From the NCBI GenBank assembly GCA_032433765.1, contig JAVIAB010000160.1:15616307-15680306 (forward strand): DNA of 64,000 nt. Reading direction: 5' to 3'. The first letter of the stretch is position 1. Every line of letters starts with the position of its first letter. Made by a program: the position numbers and the translations under genes. Below the pieces are notes generated by a model. The model was not told where the DNA came from. It ran no database searches and worked only from the letters and a program-made list of their open reading frames with translations. This document shows, piece by piece, positions 54,466 through 64,000 of this stretch. Source of the DNA: Megaustenia siamemsis (Eukaryota; Mollusca; Gastropoda; Stylommatophora; Ariophantidae).

Positions 54466-54923
54466 GACATAGATAAACAATTAAAGGAACTTATCCAACA
54501 TGTTACCAGAAGTGACAAATTTTCAGCTAGTGACCTTACATTTTCCCCTTTTATATGACACAGCTATAAAGTATTAACAAAGCACATAAGGTCAAAAGCG
54601 TGTAACTATTGTCAAACACACACAGTGCTAAAGGCCAACTTATGAAAATACAGATTACTCTTCACTGCTGTCATATTTTGTTCAAATCAAAGGTCAGGTA
54701 TCAATCCTACAATTAGAAGGTTTCAGGCTTAACTCTCAGATGTGAGCAATTTATTCAGATTAACACATCATCTTGATTCAATGAACATCTGAAAATGGGT
54801 ACCAATCTCTTGGTAGGTAGGGCTGCTTGACATGCTACTGATCACATCACCCATCAAATATAACTATCTGCCATTGAAAATATGGACACTAACAACATAT
54901 TCCCCAAACACATCAAAGTGTGA
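54466..54923. other. No recognisable feature
   Basis: Nothing recognised. Confidence 0.35.
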
Positions 54924-55252
54924 TATGTGAACCAAGACATTTACTTGAGTTCCTGATAATTAAAAGTTTCCCATAATCCACTTATCACTTGTTTTCAAGT
55001 TGTTTTCATCATGGCAACTTAGCTCAGCTTGCCAAATAATCTATTTAACTTATAATACAATTGGCTTTAAATCTCCAGAGATAAGTCAATGTGTCATAAA
55101 AGGTCACTGAAGAGTGAACACAACATTTGTTGCATGTAACTTGATCCTGGGTATATCATGCAGCAAAGACCAATCCAGGGAAAACAAAATCAATGATAAA
55201 TGCCCACAAATGCATCAACAAAAAATATAACAGCGAATAGACTGCAAGAGTC
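54924..55252 (+). repeat. Dispersed repeat, mate at 49738-50035
   Basis: See the mate: same order and orientation. This copy carries an extra ATCATGCAGCAAAGACCAAT-type segment. It is followed directly by the Penelope-like fragment. Confidence 0.75.
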
Positions 55253-55264
55253 TTTAAACAATAA

Positions 55265-56000
55265 CATTTATATATACCACAATCTTATAACAATATCATC
55301 TGCAAATGCTGTCATAAGATGTATGTTGGTCACACATGGGATAGAGTATGTGAACACTTGTACAACATTGAACACAATTCCAGCACTCCAGTATCCTCCC
55401 ACTTCAGATCTCCAGGACATCATGCCTTTGATGACTTCTGGGATACTGGTATCGTCTCTTGCTCCTCTGACTCCCATTCTGGGATACTGATATCGTCTCT
55501 TGCTCCTCTGACTCCCATTCAGGGATACTGGTATCGTCTCTTGCTCCTCTGACTCCCAAAGTCTGCTTGCTTTGGAGAACCAACACATAACCAATTTTGG
55601 CACTCTCCATCCGAGAGGGTTAAACTCTCCTTTAATCACTGACCTCCTCTTCAACTCTCTCCAATGTCCTATCACTATTCCTCCCTGCATTATCCTTTTT
55701 TTCCTCTCCTGCTCTTTTTTCCCCCCTTATTCACTTCTTCTTCAAGCCCTCTGGGACCCCTTCTTTCTACAATCCCCAAGAGATCCCTTCTTATTTTTCA
55801 CTATTTATGGCTTCTTTTCGGCCCTTGAGATCCCATCTGCCCTATTGACTTTTATCATGTGACCAACTGGCACGTAAATTTGGCCTTTGTTCCTACTTTG
55901 CGATTTTCAAATCAGTCTTCTACCATTCACATTTATTAATTTAGAAAATTTGTTTTGTACTTGATGAAGACTTTTATCAAAACTTCACAGTTAATCTCTC
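55265..56000 (+). mobile_element. Penelope-like element fragment with GIY-YIG domain
   Basis: Forward frame reads IICKCCHKMYVGHTWDRVCE, HLYNIEHNSSTPVSSHF and RSPGHHAFDDFW, matching the GIY-YIG endonuclease end of Penelope-like retroelements. A three-copy ~41-bp tandem duplication (55436-55560) follows. After it come RLLALENQHITNFGTLHPRG and LNSPL, the usual end of the protein, then a pyrimidine-rich UTR. The RT domain is missing. The first catalytic Y is changed or shifted (no clear GIY). Confidence 0.7.
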
Positions 56001-57386
56001 TAGTAGTTTAGCTGCTCGATACAAATTTGTCTTTATTCTACATGTTCTCTGCAGCTCTACTCGCAGCCAATCATAGTATTTAATACTGTTTTATTTGTGC
56101 TTATCTCCGTGTGAACTCTTCACCCTTTCACATATTTACAATAACCAACAACTGGATCATGTTTGTACTTAATAAGAAGCAAAACTGATTGAAAAGTGAA
56201 CAAAATCACCACTTTGTTATCAAAGAACAGACTTCTGAACATGAGCTCCAGTACTATCCATGGCACATCCAGTAACATTAGTCATGTAGTGGACAAATAT
56301 TAACACATTCTGTATAAAGAACCGTGGTTCTAGTAGTTTATGCGAAAAACCAAGGAGCAGTGTTTTGCAGCTTTTAATTTATTGACATTTCCTCAATTAT
56401 TTCCACTAAAACCTTGTAATTCTCTTGTTTAACATCTTTTTTTAACTTCGTAAACAAATTGTCTAAACAAGCCATGTGTTTTAGATTCATTTTCATTATT
56501 AATTTTCTCATTGTTATTTCAAATTTAAATAAAATTCTTAAAAACAACGCAGCCATAACGTGTTTGTGTTAAAAGCTGTGGCAAACAAGCAGATTTTGCT
56601 GTTGACTTCCTAGCAATTACCAGTTCGAAGATAAATGCCCATATACCAAATACAGTGAGAAAAGTCACTAAGACATTTCAGTATGATCAAGATTACAACA
56701 ATTGTTTGCAATGTTCCAACTAATAAATGTTACAAGGAAAAACAGAACTTATTTTCTTACAAATAACAATAATACTATTAACCTCACACAACATTACAAG
56801 ATGTTCATCTTCAAATACACTTAATGAAGTTATCAAATTTACCTACAATCTTTTTTTTTTTTTGAAAATCAAAATCTGAGTTCTCAGAAATGCTTTCTTT
56901 CATTAATACTAATAACACAACAACTAAAAGCACAACATATATTACCAACATTTCAAAACAAGATGACAAATGTCATACAAGCTAAATACAAAGAAAACTA
57001 TAAGCACTTAAAAGATACAATTATACAATATACAATTTTTTAAATATTTTTAATGTATAATAATGCCTATCTTTCATTAATAATTATTGATTTTTAATGC
57101 AATAAGTACATGAATGTATTTCAAAAGTTAACAACAGTCATCAAGTTTCAAATAATATAAACAGAAATGCGCAAGAAATATACAAGAAAATAAACAAGAA
57201 AAAAAAAACCATTGTAACAATGTTAGGGGACAGGGAAAATATAAACAAACAGGAAGAACAAACATACTATTTAGAAACAAAAAATATAAAATTTGTATAC
57301 TATAATTTGAAGAGTACATTAAAACAAACACATCACATATTTCTTATTTCAGTTCCTAATTAATAACATACTTATTTGTACAGCAC
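56001..57386. other. AT-rich, no supported gene
   Basis: Long AT-rich stretch. A 60-codon minus frame at 56374-56556 (LFKFEITMRKLIMKMNLKHM) is not low-complexity but has no other support. No repeats noticed. Confidence 0.35.
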
Positions 57387-57872
57387 TGTAACCAAGTATT
57401 AGTTATGTAACATAATATAACCACGTATTAGTTATGTAACATAATATAACCAAGTATTAGTTATGTAACATAATATAACCAAGTATTATTTATGTAACAT
57501 AATATAACCAAGTATTAGTTATGTAACATAATACAACCAAGTATTTGTTATGTAACATAATATAACCAAGTAATAGTTATGTAACATAATACAACCAAGT
57601 ATTTGTTATGTAACATAATATAACCAAGTATTTGTTATGTAACATAATATTTGTTATGTAACATAATATAACCAAGTATTAGTTATGTAACATAATATAA
57701 CCAAGTATTTGTTATGTAGCATAATATAACCAAGTATTAGTTATGTAACATAATATAACCAAGTATTATTTATGTAACATAATATAACCAAGTATTAGTT
57801 ATGTAACATAATATAACCAAGTATTAGTTATGTAACATAACATAACCAAGTATTATTTATGTAACATAATAT
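57387..57872. repeat. 29-bp minisatellite, left block
   Basis: About 16 copies of GTAACATAATATAACCAAGT plus ATTAGTTAT. Interrupted by the LINE at 57873. Confidence 0.95.
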
Positions 57873-58937
57873 CTATCTATCTATCTATTGACCTTTCGAG
57901 CCGTAACCGCCCATAGGGCGTAGACCAAGATACACCTTCTCCTATATGAATTTTTGTTCTAGCAGTTTTCTTTTAAAGATATTTTATCAAATCTCGCCAT
58001 CTGTCTCTGTTCTGTGCAAGCAGTTCTATCTCATTGAGGGAGCCGATTCCTGCTGCTCTTGCCTCTCTCATCAATGTTCTTCTCAGTGTCTCTCTGGGTC
58101 TTCCTCTTTTTCTTTTACCTGTTGTTTCCCATATGAGGGCTTGCTTTGCTATTCGATTATTATCTCTTCTCATCACATGTCCAACGTATGACCATCGTCT
58201 TTTCTTTATTACTGAAGATATTAGTGGTTGATTGGCGATTTCTCTAATTTCCTCGTTTGTTTTGAATTCGTTCCATTCTATACCAAGTATTTTCCTTAGA
58301 CATTTATTTTCGAATGCGTTCAACTTTGTTTCTATATCTCTTGTTGTTTTCCAGCTTTCACACGCATAAGTAAGGGTTGATAGTACATTTGATTTGAATA
58401 GCCTAAGTTTTGTGTTTGTGCTAATGAGTTTTGATTTCCACAACTTTTCAAGGCTTCTGAAAGACATTGCTGCTTTAGCCAGTCTGATTCTAATTTCTTT
58501 GCTCGTATCCCCTTCTCGATCAATGTGACTTCCAAGATAGATGAAGTGATCGATCTCTTCTACTGGTTTGTTTTCCATGTATATTTTGTCACTTGTTGGA
58601 ATTAAACTTTTCATGACTTTAGTCTTTTCATGATTGACCTCAAGCCCAATTTTGCTGGCTATTGATGATAGTTCATTTGTGTTTTCCTGCATCGTTTTTA
58701 TCTGATTGCTGATGAGAACTATGTCATCAGCAAAGTCCAGGTCCTCCAAATGGTCTCCTTGTATCCATTCAATGCCTTTATTACCAGTGCAGCATTTCTT
58801 CATTATGAAGTCCATAACAATTCCAAAAAACAAGGGCGATAAAATACATCCTTGTTTAACCCCAGTTTCTATTGGGAAACATTCGCTCAGTCCTTCCTCT
58901 GTTCGAACTGCACATGTGTAACCATCATACATGTCTT
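57873..58937 (-). mobile_element. Young 5'-truncated RTE-like LINE in the minisatellite
   Basis: Flanked by TGTAACATAATAT at 57860-57872 and 58938-58950 (a string also natural to the array). On the minus strand it ends in (ATAG)n. It matches 59930-60990 with only about five differences by eye over about 1050 bp. The minus frame from about 58940 to 57973 is open: ETGVKQGCILSPLFFGIVMD, FADDIVLI, RKILGIEWNEFKTNEEIREI, YVGHVMRRDNNRIAKQALIW and KRGRPRETLRRTL. This is the RT palm onward. It starts without fingers or endonuclease, so it is dead on arrival. Confidence 0.93.
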
Positions 58938-59775
58938 TGTAACATAATATAACCAAGTATTATTTATGTAACATAATATAACCAAGTATTAGTTATGTAA
59001 CATAATATAACCAAGTATTAGTTATGTAACATAACATAACCAAGTATTATTTATGTAACATAATATAACCAAGTATTAGTTATGTAACATAATATAACCA
59101 AGTATTATTTATGTAACATAATATAACCAAGTATTAGTTATGTAACATAATATAACCAAGTATTAGTTATGCAACATAACATAACCAAGTATTAGTTATA
59201 TAACATAATATAACCAAGTATTAGTTATGTAACATAATATAACCAAGTATTAGTTATGTAACATAATACAACCAAGTATTTGTTATGTAACATAATAAAA
59301 CCAAGTATTTGTTATGTAACATAATATTTGTTATGTAACATAATATAACCAAGTATTAGTTATGTAACATAATATAACCAAGTATTTGTTATGTAACATA
59401 ATATAACCAAGTATTTGTTATGTAACATAATATTTGTTATGTAACATAATATAACCAAGTATTAGTTATGCAACATAATATAACCAAGTATTAGTTATAT
59501 AACATAATATTACCAAGTATTTGTTATGTAACATAATATAACCAAGTATTACTTATGCAACATAATATAACCAAGTATTAGTTATGTAGTATAATATAAC
59601 CAAGTATTAGTTATGTAACATAACCAAGTATTAGTTATGTAACATAATATAACCAAGTATTAGTTATGTAACATAATATAACCAAGTATTATGTTATGTA
59701 ACATAATATAACCAAGTATTAGTTATATAACATAACCAAGTATTAGTTACATAACATTATATAATCAAGTAAATG
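58938..59775. repeat. 29-bp minisatellite, right block
   Basis: Same unit as 57387-57872, about 29 copies, with some shortened units (e.g. ATATTTGTTATGTAACATAA duplications). Confidence 0.95.
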
Positions 59776-60018
59776 AAAATAATGCCTGAAGTTTGAGTAA
59801 CATACTAGAAAGTAACGACAAGCAGAAGCTATTACATTACTTCTCTATGTCAGCGTCTACTCTGGTCAAGTAAAGTTTTGGAGAGAATCCAGACAAAATT
59901 CTATTTAGGAGAAGCATGTAACTTTACATCTATTGACCTTTCGAGCCGTAACCGGCCCATAGGGCGTAGACCAAGATACACCTTCTCCTATATGAATTTT
60001 TGTTCTAGCAGTTTTCTT

Positions 60019-61386
60019 TTAAAGATATTTTATCAAATCTCGCCATCTGTCTCTGTTCTGTGCAAGCAGTTCTATCTCATTGAGGGAGCCGATTCCTGCT
60101 GCTCTTGCCTCTCTCATCAATGTTCTTCTCAGTGTCTCCCTGGGTCTTCCTCTTTTTCTTTTACCTGTTGTTTCCCATATGAGGGCTTGCTTTGCTATTC
60201 GATTATTATCTCTTCTCATCACATGTCCAACGTATGACCATCGTCTTTTCTTTATTACTGAAGATATTAGTGGTTGATTGGCGATTTCTCTAATTTCCTC
60301 GTTTGTTTTGAATTCGTTCCATTCTATACCAAGTATTTTCCTTAGACATTTATTTTCGAATGCGTTCAACTTTGTTTCTATATCTCTTGTTGTTTTCCAG
60401 CTTTCACACGCATACGTAAGGGTTGATAGTACATTTGATTTGAATAGCCTAAGTTTTGTGTTTGTGCTAATGAGTTTTGATTTCCACAACTTTTCAAGGC
60501 TTCTGAAAGACATTGCTGCTTTAGCCAGTCTGATTCTAATTTCTTTGCTCGTATCCCCTTCTCGATCAATGTGACTTCCAAGATAGATGAAGTGATCGAT
60601 CTCTTCTACTGGTTTGTTTTCCATGTATATTTTGTCACTTGTTGGAATTAAACTTTTCATGACTTTAGTCTTTTCATGATTGACCTCAAGCCCAATTTTG
60701 CTGGCTATTGATGATAGTTCATTTGTGTTTTCCTGCATCGTTTTTATCTGATTGCTGATGAGAACTATGTCATCAGCAAAGTCCAGGTCCTCCAAATGGT
60801 CTCCTTGTATCCATTCGATGCCTTTATTACCAGTGCAGCATTTCTTCATTATGAAGTCCATAACAATTCCAAATAACAAGGGCGATAAAATACATCCTTG
60901 TTTAACCCCAGTTTCTATTGGGAAACATTCGCTCAGTCCTTCCTCTGTTCGAACTGCACATGTGTAACCATCATACATGTCTTTGATAATATTTATGATT
61001 TTTGATGGTAAGCCATATTGCTTCAGAATTTTCCACAAAGAATCTCTATGAATACTATCAAATGCTTTTTTGAAGTCGATGAAGTTAAGTACAAAAGGTT
61101 TTTGCTTTTCAATGTGTTCCTCCAATATAAGTCGTAGAGTGAAAATGTGGTCAAGACAGCTTCTCCCTTTTCTAAACCCAGCCTGTTCTTCACGCATTAC
61201 TGTATCTATTGAATCCTTTATTCTATTTAGGATGATTTTACAGAATAATTTTGAGGCAACTGACAAAAGTGTCACGCCTCTCCAATTGTTACAATCTCTA
61301 AGATTGCCCTTTTTTGGGATCTTAACAATGATTCCTTTTTTCCATTTATGAGGCGTCTTCTCTGTTTTCCAAATGATGTTGAACAT
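60019..61386 (-). CDS. LINE polyprotein, reverse transcriptase and C-terminal part
   Basis: 455 codons; all core RT motifs are present. HKWKKGIIVKIPKKG lies near 13-27, EEQAGFRKGRSCLDH near 66-80 and motif A at FIDFKKAFDSIHRD (catalytic D104). KQGCILSPLLFGIVMD lies near 162-177. Motif C is FADD at 203-206. The C-terminal region has CLRKILGIEWNEFKTNEEI, YVGHVMRRDN and RKRGRPRETLRR, ending RWRDLIKYL. The protein copies element RNA at a nicked target. The frame here starts at an internal methionine; in an intact element it continues from the endonuclease frame. The join is disrupted by one missing A in the run at about 61388-61392 (five A on the minus strand where six would keep the frame). Confidence 0.92.
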   Translation of the reverse strand: MFNIIWKTEKTPHKWKKGIIVKIPKKGNLRDCNNWRGVTLLSVASKLFCKIILNRIKDSIDTVMREEQAGFRKGRSCLDHIFTLRLILEEHIEKQKPFVLNFIDFKKAFDSIHRDSLWKILKQYGLPSKIINIIKDMYDGYTCAVRTEEGLSECFPIETGVKQGCILSPLLFGIVMDFIMKKCCTGNKGIEWIQGDHLEDLDFADDIVLISNQIKTMQENTNELSSIASKIGLEVNHEKTKVMKSLIPTSDKIYMENKPVEEIDHFIYLGSHIDREGDTSKEIRIRLAKAAMSFRSLEKLWKSKLISTNTKLRLFKSNVLSTLTYACESWKTTRDIETKLNAFENKCLRKILGIEWNEFKTNEEIREIANQPLISSVIKKRRWSYVGHVMRRDNNRIAKQALIWETTGKRKRGRPRETLRRTLMREARAAGIGSLNEIELLAQNRDRWRDLIKYL

Positions 61387-62960
61387 TTTTGGAGATGTAT
61401 TAAATTATGGCTATCAATTGCCTTGAGGATCTCAGCTGTTAACTTATCCTCTCCAGCAGCCTTGTTATTGGTCATTAGCTTTAAGGTGGTTTCTATTTCA
61501 CTCAAGGTGAAGTCATCTAAATTTACATCTAATTCTGCTGCTGGTGTTTCAGCTTCAAAATCTATTAAACTGTGAGGTAGTGGACGGTTAAGAATTTCTT
61601 TGAAGTGTTCCGCCCAACGGGCTTTTATGTCTGCGCTTGTTGTTAGCATTAATCCAGATTTGTCTAGAATTGGTGTTCCACTGGATGTATAGGTGTTTGT
61701 CAGCATCTTTTGTACAGTATAAAGAGTTCTGCTGTCTCCTGTAATTGCAGCTGTCTCTGCTTTCTCTGCCAAGTTGTCTATATAAGCTCTTGTATCTCTT
61801 CTTGCCGAACTTTTCACTTTGTTGTCTAATTCTTTGTATGTTGCTTTTGCCAGAACCTTTCCAAGATCTGTCTTTACATTAGTCATGGCTCTCTTCGCTT
61901 CTCTTCTTTCTTTGATGTATTTCCATGTGGTGTCTGAGATCCAAGCTCGTTTTTCCATTTTCTTCAGTCCAGCACTTGCTTCTGCTGCTGTCATTAGTAT
62001 TTTGCTCTGTGAGTCCCACATTTCATTGATATCTAAGTCTATTTCACCAAGTGCTGAATAACAATTACTTAGCTCTATGTTAAACTTTTCCTTTATTGCT
62101 TCATCTTTCAGTTTATGACTATCAATTTTATGTGCAATTGACCTCTTCTGTTGGTTTCTAAATTTTAATCTTATTTTCCCAATGCACAGGTTGTGGTCAC
62201 TATTAACATCAGCACCTCTGTATGCTCTTACATCTATTAATGATGATCTGAATTGTTGTTTAATACATAGGTGGTCAATTTGATTTGATGTTCTATCATC
62301 AGGAGATATCCATGTTGTTTTGTGGATATTTTTGTGTGGAAATAATGTCCCACCTATAACTAAATTTTCTATTAAACATAATTCTATTAATCTTTCTCCA
62401 TTCTGACTTGTTGTATTACAGCCTTCTCTCCCCATCACATGTTCCACTCCTGCGTTATCTTGTCCTACTTTGGCGTTGAAGTCTCCCATTACAATTAAAA
62501 GATCGTGTTTTGGTATTTTGTTTATAAGTTGTTGCAGTTGGTTATAAAAATCATCCTTAACTTCATCATCAGCTTCGTTAGTAGGCGCATAACATTGAAT
62601 AATTGAAAGTCTTCCATGTTTTGTTTTGTATCGTGTTCGTATCAGACGGCTATTTACCGGTTCCCATTCTAATAAACTTCTTGCAGCTTTGTCTGTCATC
62701 ATTATGCCTACTCCTTCACGGTGTTTTCCATCTTCCCTTCCAGAAAAAACTACTATTTTATTATCAATAGATCTCCTACCTGTTCCAGGCCAGCGCATTT
62801 CGCTTAATCCTAAAATATCTAGATCGTATCTGTCCATCTCGCTCGCGACCTGTGCATGTTTCGTCGGAGCGGCCATTGTTCGCACATTCCAGAATCCTAT
62901 TTTTGTTGTTGTTTTAGGGCCGAAAAAACTATCACTACTATCTACTGCTAATTTACACAT
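61272..62960 (-). CDS. LINE polyprotein, APE endonuclease and N-terminal RT part
   Basis: 562 codons. APE-type endonuclease residues are all visible: N25 in GFWNVRTM, E54 in GLSEMRW, Y124 in IQCYAPTN, D160 and N162 in MGDFNAKVG, D229 in NQIDHLCI and D255/H256 in VNSDHNL. This enzyme nicks the target and primes reverse transcription. A basic linker and the start of RT (LKLMTNNKAAGEDKLTAEIL, about 490-510) follow. After HLQK the frame leaves the RT reading and ends about 40 codons later. MCKLAVDSSDSFF is the likely start. Proteins of this kind are often labelled craniofacial development protein 2-like in animal annotations, a misnomer for RTE endonucleases. Confidence 0.92.
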   Translation of the reverse strand: MCKLAVDSSDSFFGPKTTTKIGFWNVRTMAAPTKHAQVASEMDRYDLDILGLSEMRWPGTGRRSIDNKIVVFSGREDGKHREGVGIMMTDKAARSLLEWEPVNSRLIRTRYKTKHGRLSIIQCYAPTNEADDEVKDDFYNQLQQLINKIPKHDLLIVMGDFNAKVGQDNAGVEHVMGREGCNTTSQNGERLIELCLIENLVIGGTLFPHKNIHKTTWISPDDRTSNQIDHLCIKQQFRSSLIDVRAYRGADVNSDHNLCIGKIRLKFRNQQKRSIAHKIDSHKLKDEAIKEKFNIELSNCYSALGEIDLDINEMWDSQSKILMTAAEASAGLKKMEKRAWISDTTWKYIKERREAKRAMTNVKTDLGKVLAKATYKELDNKVKSSARRDTRAYIDNLAEKAETAAITGDSRTLYTVQKMLTNTYTSSGTPILDKSGLMLTTSADIKARWAEHFKEILNRPLPHSLIDFEAETPAAELDVNLDDFTLSEIETTLKLMTNNKAAGEDKLTAEILKAIDSHNLIHLQKCSTSFGKQRRRLINGKKESLLRSQKRAILEIVTIGEA

Positions 62961-63179
62961 TCTGTATCAGGTCTACGTTTCATTAACAACATCGTTTTTA
63001 CGATAGCGGCTTGTTAAACCTCTGATCAACGGTTCTATACCAAGCCGGAGAAAAATAATTCCTCCATTTTGGAAACAACCGGAAACGAGACTCTATAACT
63101 TTACATACAGTCCATTAAAAGAAGATATTCTACTAGTGTAAACAGTTTCATAGCAGTTGGGGCATCTCTGTATCTGCTC

Positions 63180-63700
63180 CATCGCCTGATCCAGCATTTC
63201 TTGAAGCATAAGCTGACTAATAGAACAAACTTCTTCTACCTTTCAGCTCCCTGTGGAGCATAGGTCTTCAACAAACACTTTCCAAGTCGTTCTCTTTCTT
63301 GCCATTCTTTTAAGATCATTCCATGTCTTCCTCATCATCTTCATCTCTGCTTCTATCTATCTTCTCCAAAAATTTCTTGGTCTTCATCTTTGTCCCTGGG
63401 GATTCCAAAAAAGGGCCTGTTGTGTAATACTCTCAGTTGGCTTCCGTAGTGTGTGTCCTATCCAGCGCCATCGTCTTCGCTGTATCTCTTTATCCACTGG
63501 TATTTGACTGGTACATTTCAATAATTCTATGTTAATGATTTTGTCCTGCCATTTCCATCTTTTTATTCTGCGTAAGCATCGATTAATGAAAGTCTGTATC
63601 TTCATGATTGTCAATTTTGTTGAGAACAAACTTGGTTTTGTCCTTTTTGTCCAGAGTCTGGCCACACTTAGTGCTAAAGCTGATAGTGAGCTTATCAGCT
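63180..63700 (-). mobile_element. LINE 3' fragment (RWRWIGHTLRK family)
   Basis: Minus frame 63384-63665 reads KIQTFINRCLRRIKRWKWQD, KEIQRRRWRWIGHTLRKPTE and QQALFWNPQGQR. After a stop it continues as a frame with NFWRR and TWNDLKRMARKRTTWKVFVE. This is the standard C-terminus of another LINE family, seen once here; it carries at least two breaks. Confidence 0.78.
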
Positions 63701-63885
63701 ATTTCACTGCAACATGCTCACCAGCGTGCTAAGGGCAGTACACTCAAATTAACACGCTCATTAAATGAAGCTGCTGTGCTTGAGTGGCACATTTCTGTCA
63801 GATTGTCACAAGTTCAAGGTTCACCTCACCTGGATGCCATCAATTTTTTTCTGGTAATGTAGGACACCCTGTTGTAATACAAGCA
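63701..63885. other. No recognisable feature
   Basis: Nothing recognised. Confidence 0.3.
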
Positions 63886-64000
63886 ATCATCATCATCATC
63901 ATCATATGCCTTATTGTTTGGCACAGGCGATCATGTCTTTCCACAATTCTCTATCCACAGTATATTGTATTAATTCTGATGTTGACTATTTTCCATGACA
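63886..64000 (-). mobile_element. LINE 3' tail (YANRYGT family), cut by window end
   Basis: (CATCATCATCATCAT) then ATGCCTTATTGTTTGGCACA, GGCGATCATGTCTTTCCACA and TCTATCCACAGTATATTGTA. Diverged copy continuing past 64000. Confidence 0.75.

Larger units (their letters stand above)
59930..63095 (-). mobile_element. Full-length RTE-like LINE, 3166 bp, with 11-bp TSD
   Basis: TAACTTTACAT at 59919-59929 and 63096-63106 bounds the element. On the minus strand: about 135 bp of 5' UTR, one endonuclease-RT polyprotein split into two overlapping frames (61272-62960 and 60019-61386), about 90 bp of 3' UTR and an AAAGGTCAATAG terminus. Length, order and the lack of RNase H fit the RTE group. The 5' end lies immediately upstream of a short leader and is not truncated relative to the start codon. 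The near-identical stub at 57873-58937 shows recent activity of the family. Confidence 0.93.

Noticed and set aside
56374..56556. 60-codon minus ORF as a small gene
   Set aside because: Short, in AT-rich DNA, without domain, repeat support or context.

Overview
This 64 kb window is animal nuclear DNA, very rich in repeats. There are no operons, ribosome-binding sites or phage modules. The content is short 3' stubs of many non-LTR retrotransposon families, tRNA-derived SINEs, a Penelope-like fragment, one Tc1/mariner-type DNA transposon and more than a dozen minisatellites. A decayed FTP-lectin plus EGF-repeat (MEGF-like) gene, together with RTE- and I-like LINEs, points to a spiralian, most plausibly a gastropod mollusc. 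That is inference and no species is claimed. Only one host gene candidate is open: a two-helix membrane protein at 19508-20101 (-). Mobile genes that are open or nearly so are the transposase at 14742-16019 (+) and a full-length LINE at 59930-63095 (-) broken by one missing base.

Layout. 1-5.3 kb: LINE stubs nested in one another, with two SINEs carrying exact 13-bp target duplications, then a 49-bp satellite. 5.6-7.7 kb: a 33-bp minisatellite. 8.9-10.4 kb: the EGF/FTP pseudogene, abutting an RNase H-bearing LINE (to 11.8 kb). 12-13.5 kb: LINE tails. 14.36-16.47 kb: the complete DDE transposon with long terminal inverted repeats. 16.5-21.2 kb: LINE remnants, a 21-bp array, a dispersed repeat and the membrane-protein ORF. 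21.2-40.9 kb: one GAGTGA-type minisatellite split by three insertions. These are a 3.8-kb LINE (itself carrying another LINE and a 69-bp insertion), a small LINE stub and a 14-kb palindrome. 41-46.3 kb: a 39-bp array, a 650-bp polypurine tract, a GATAGTAC array and a perfect 55-bp array. 46.4-57.3 kb: old LINE, SINE and Penelope debris. 57.4-63.1 kb: a 29-bp minisatellite interrupted by a young truncated LINE, followed by the full-length copy of the same family.

The most unusual object is the palindrome at 26489-40450. Two near-identical arms of about 6.7 and 7.3 kb face each other across a 31-bp spacer. Each arm carries about 3.5 kb of a ~147-bp tandem repeat. The arms differ by base changes, by repeat copy number and by a 369-bp dimeric SINE present only in the right arm, whose empty site is preserved in the left arm. 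The whole unit sits between 121-bp identical direct repeats. This fits a giant foldback-type element or an inserted inverted duplication better than an inversion in place.

Most long open frames here are artefacts of minisatellites whose period is a multiple of three, so they are not annotated as genes. The genes do not form a pathway. The biology is of insertion, truncation, nesting and tandem amplification.
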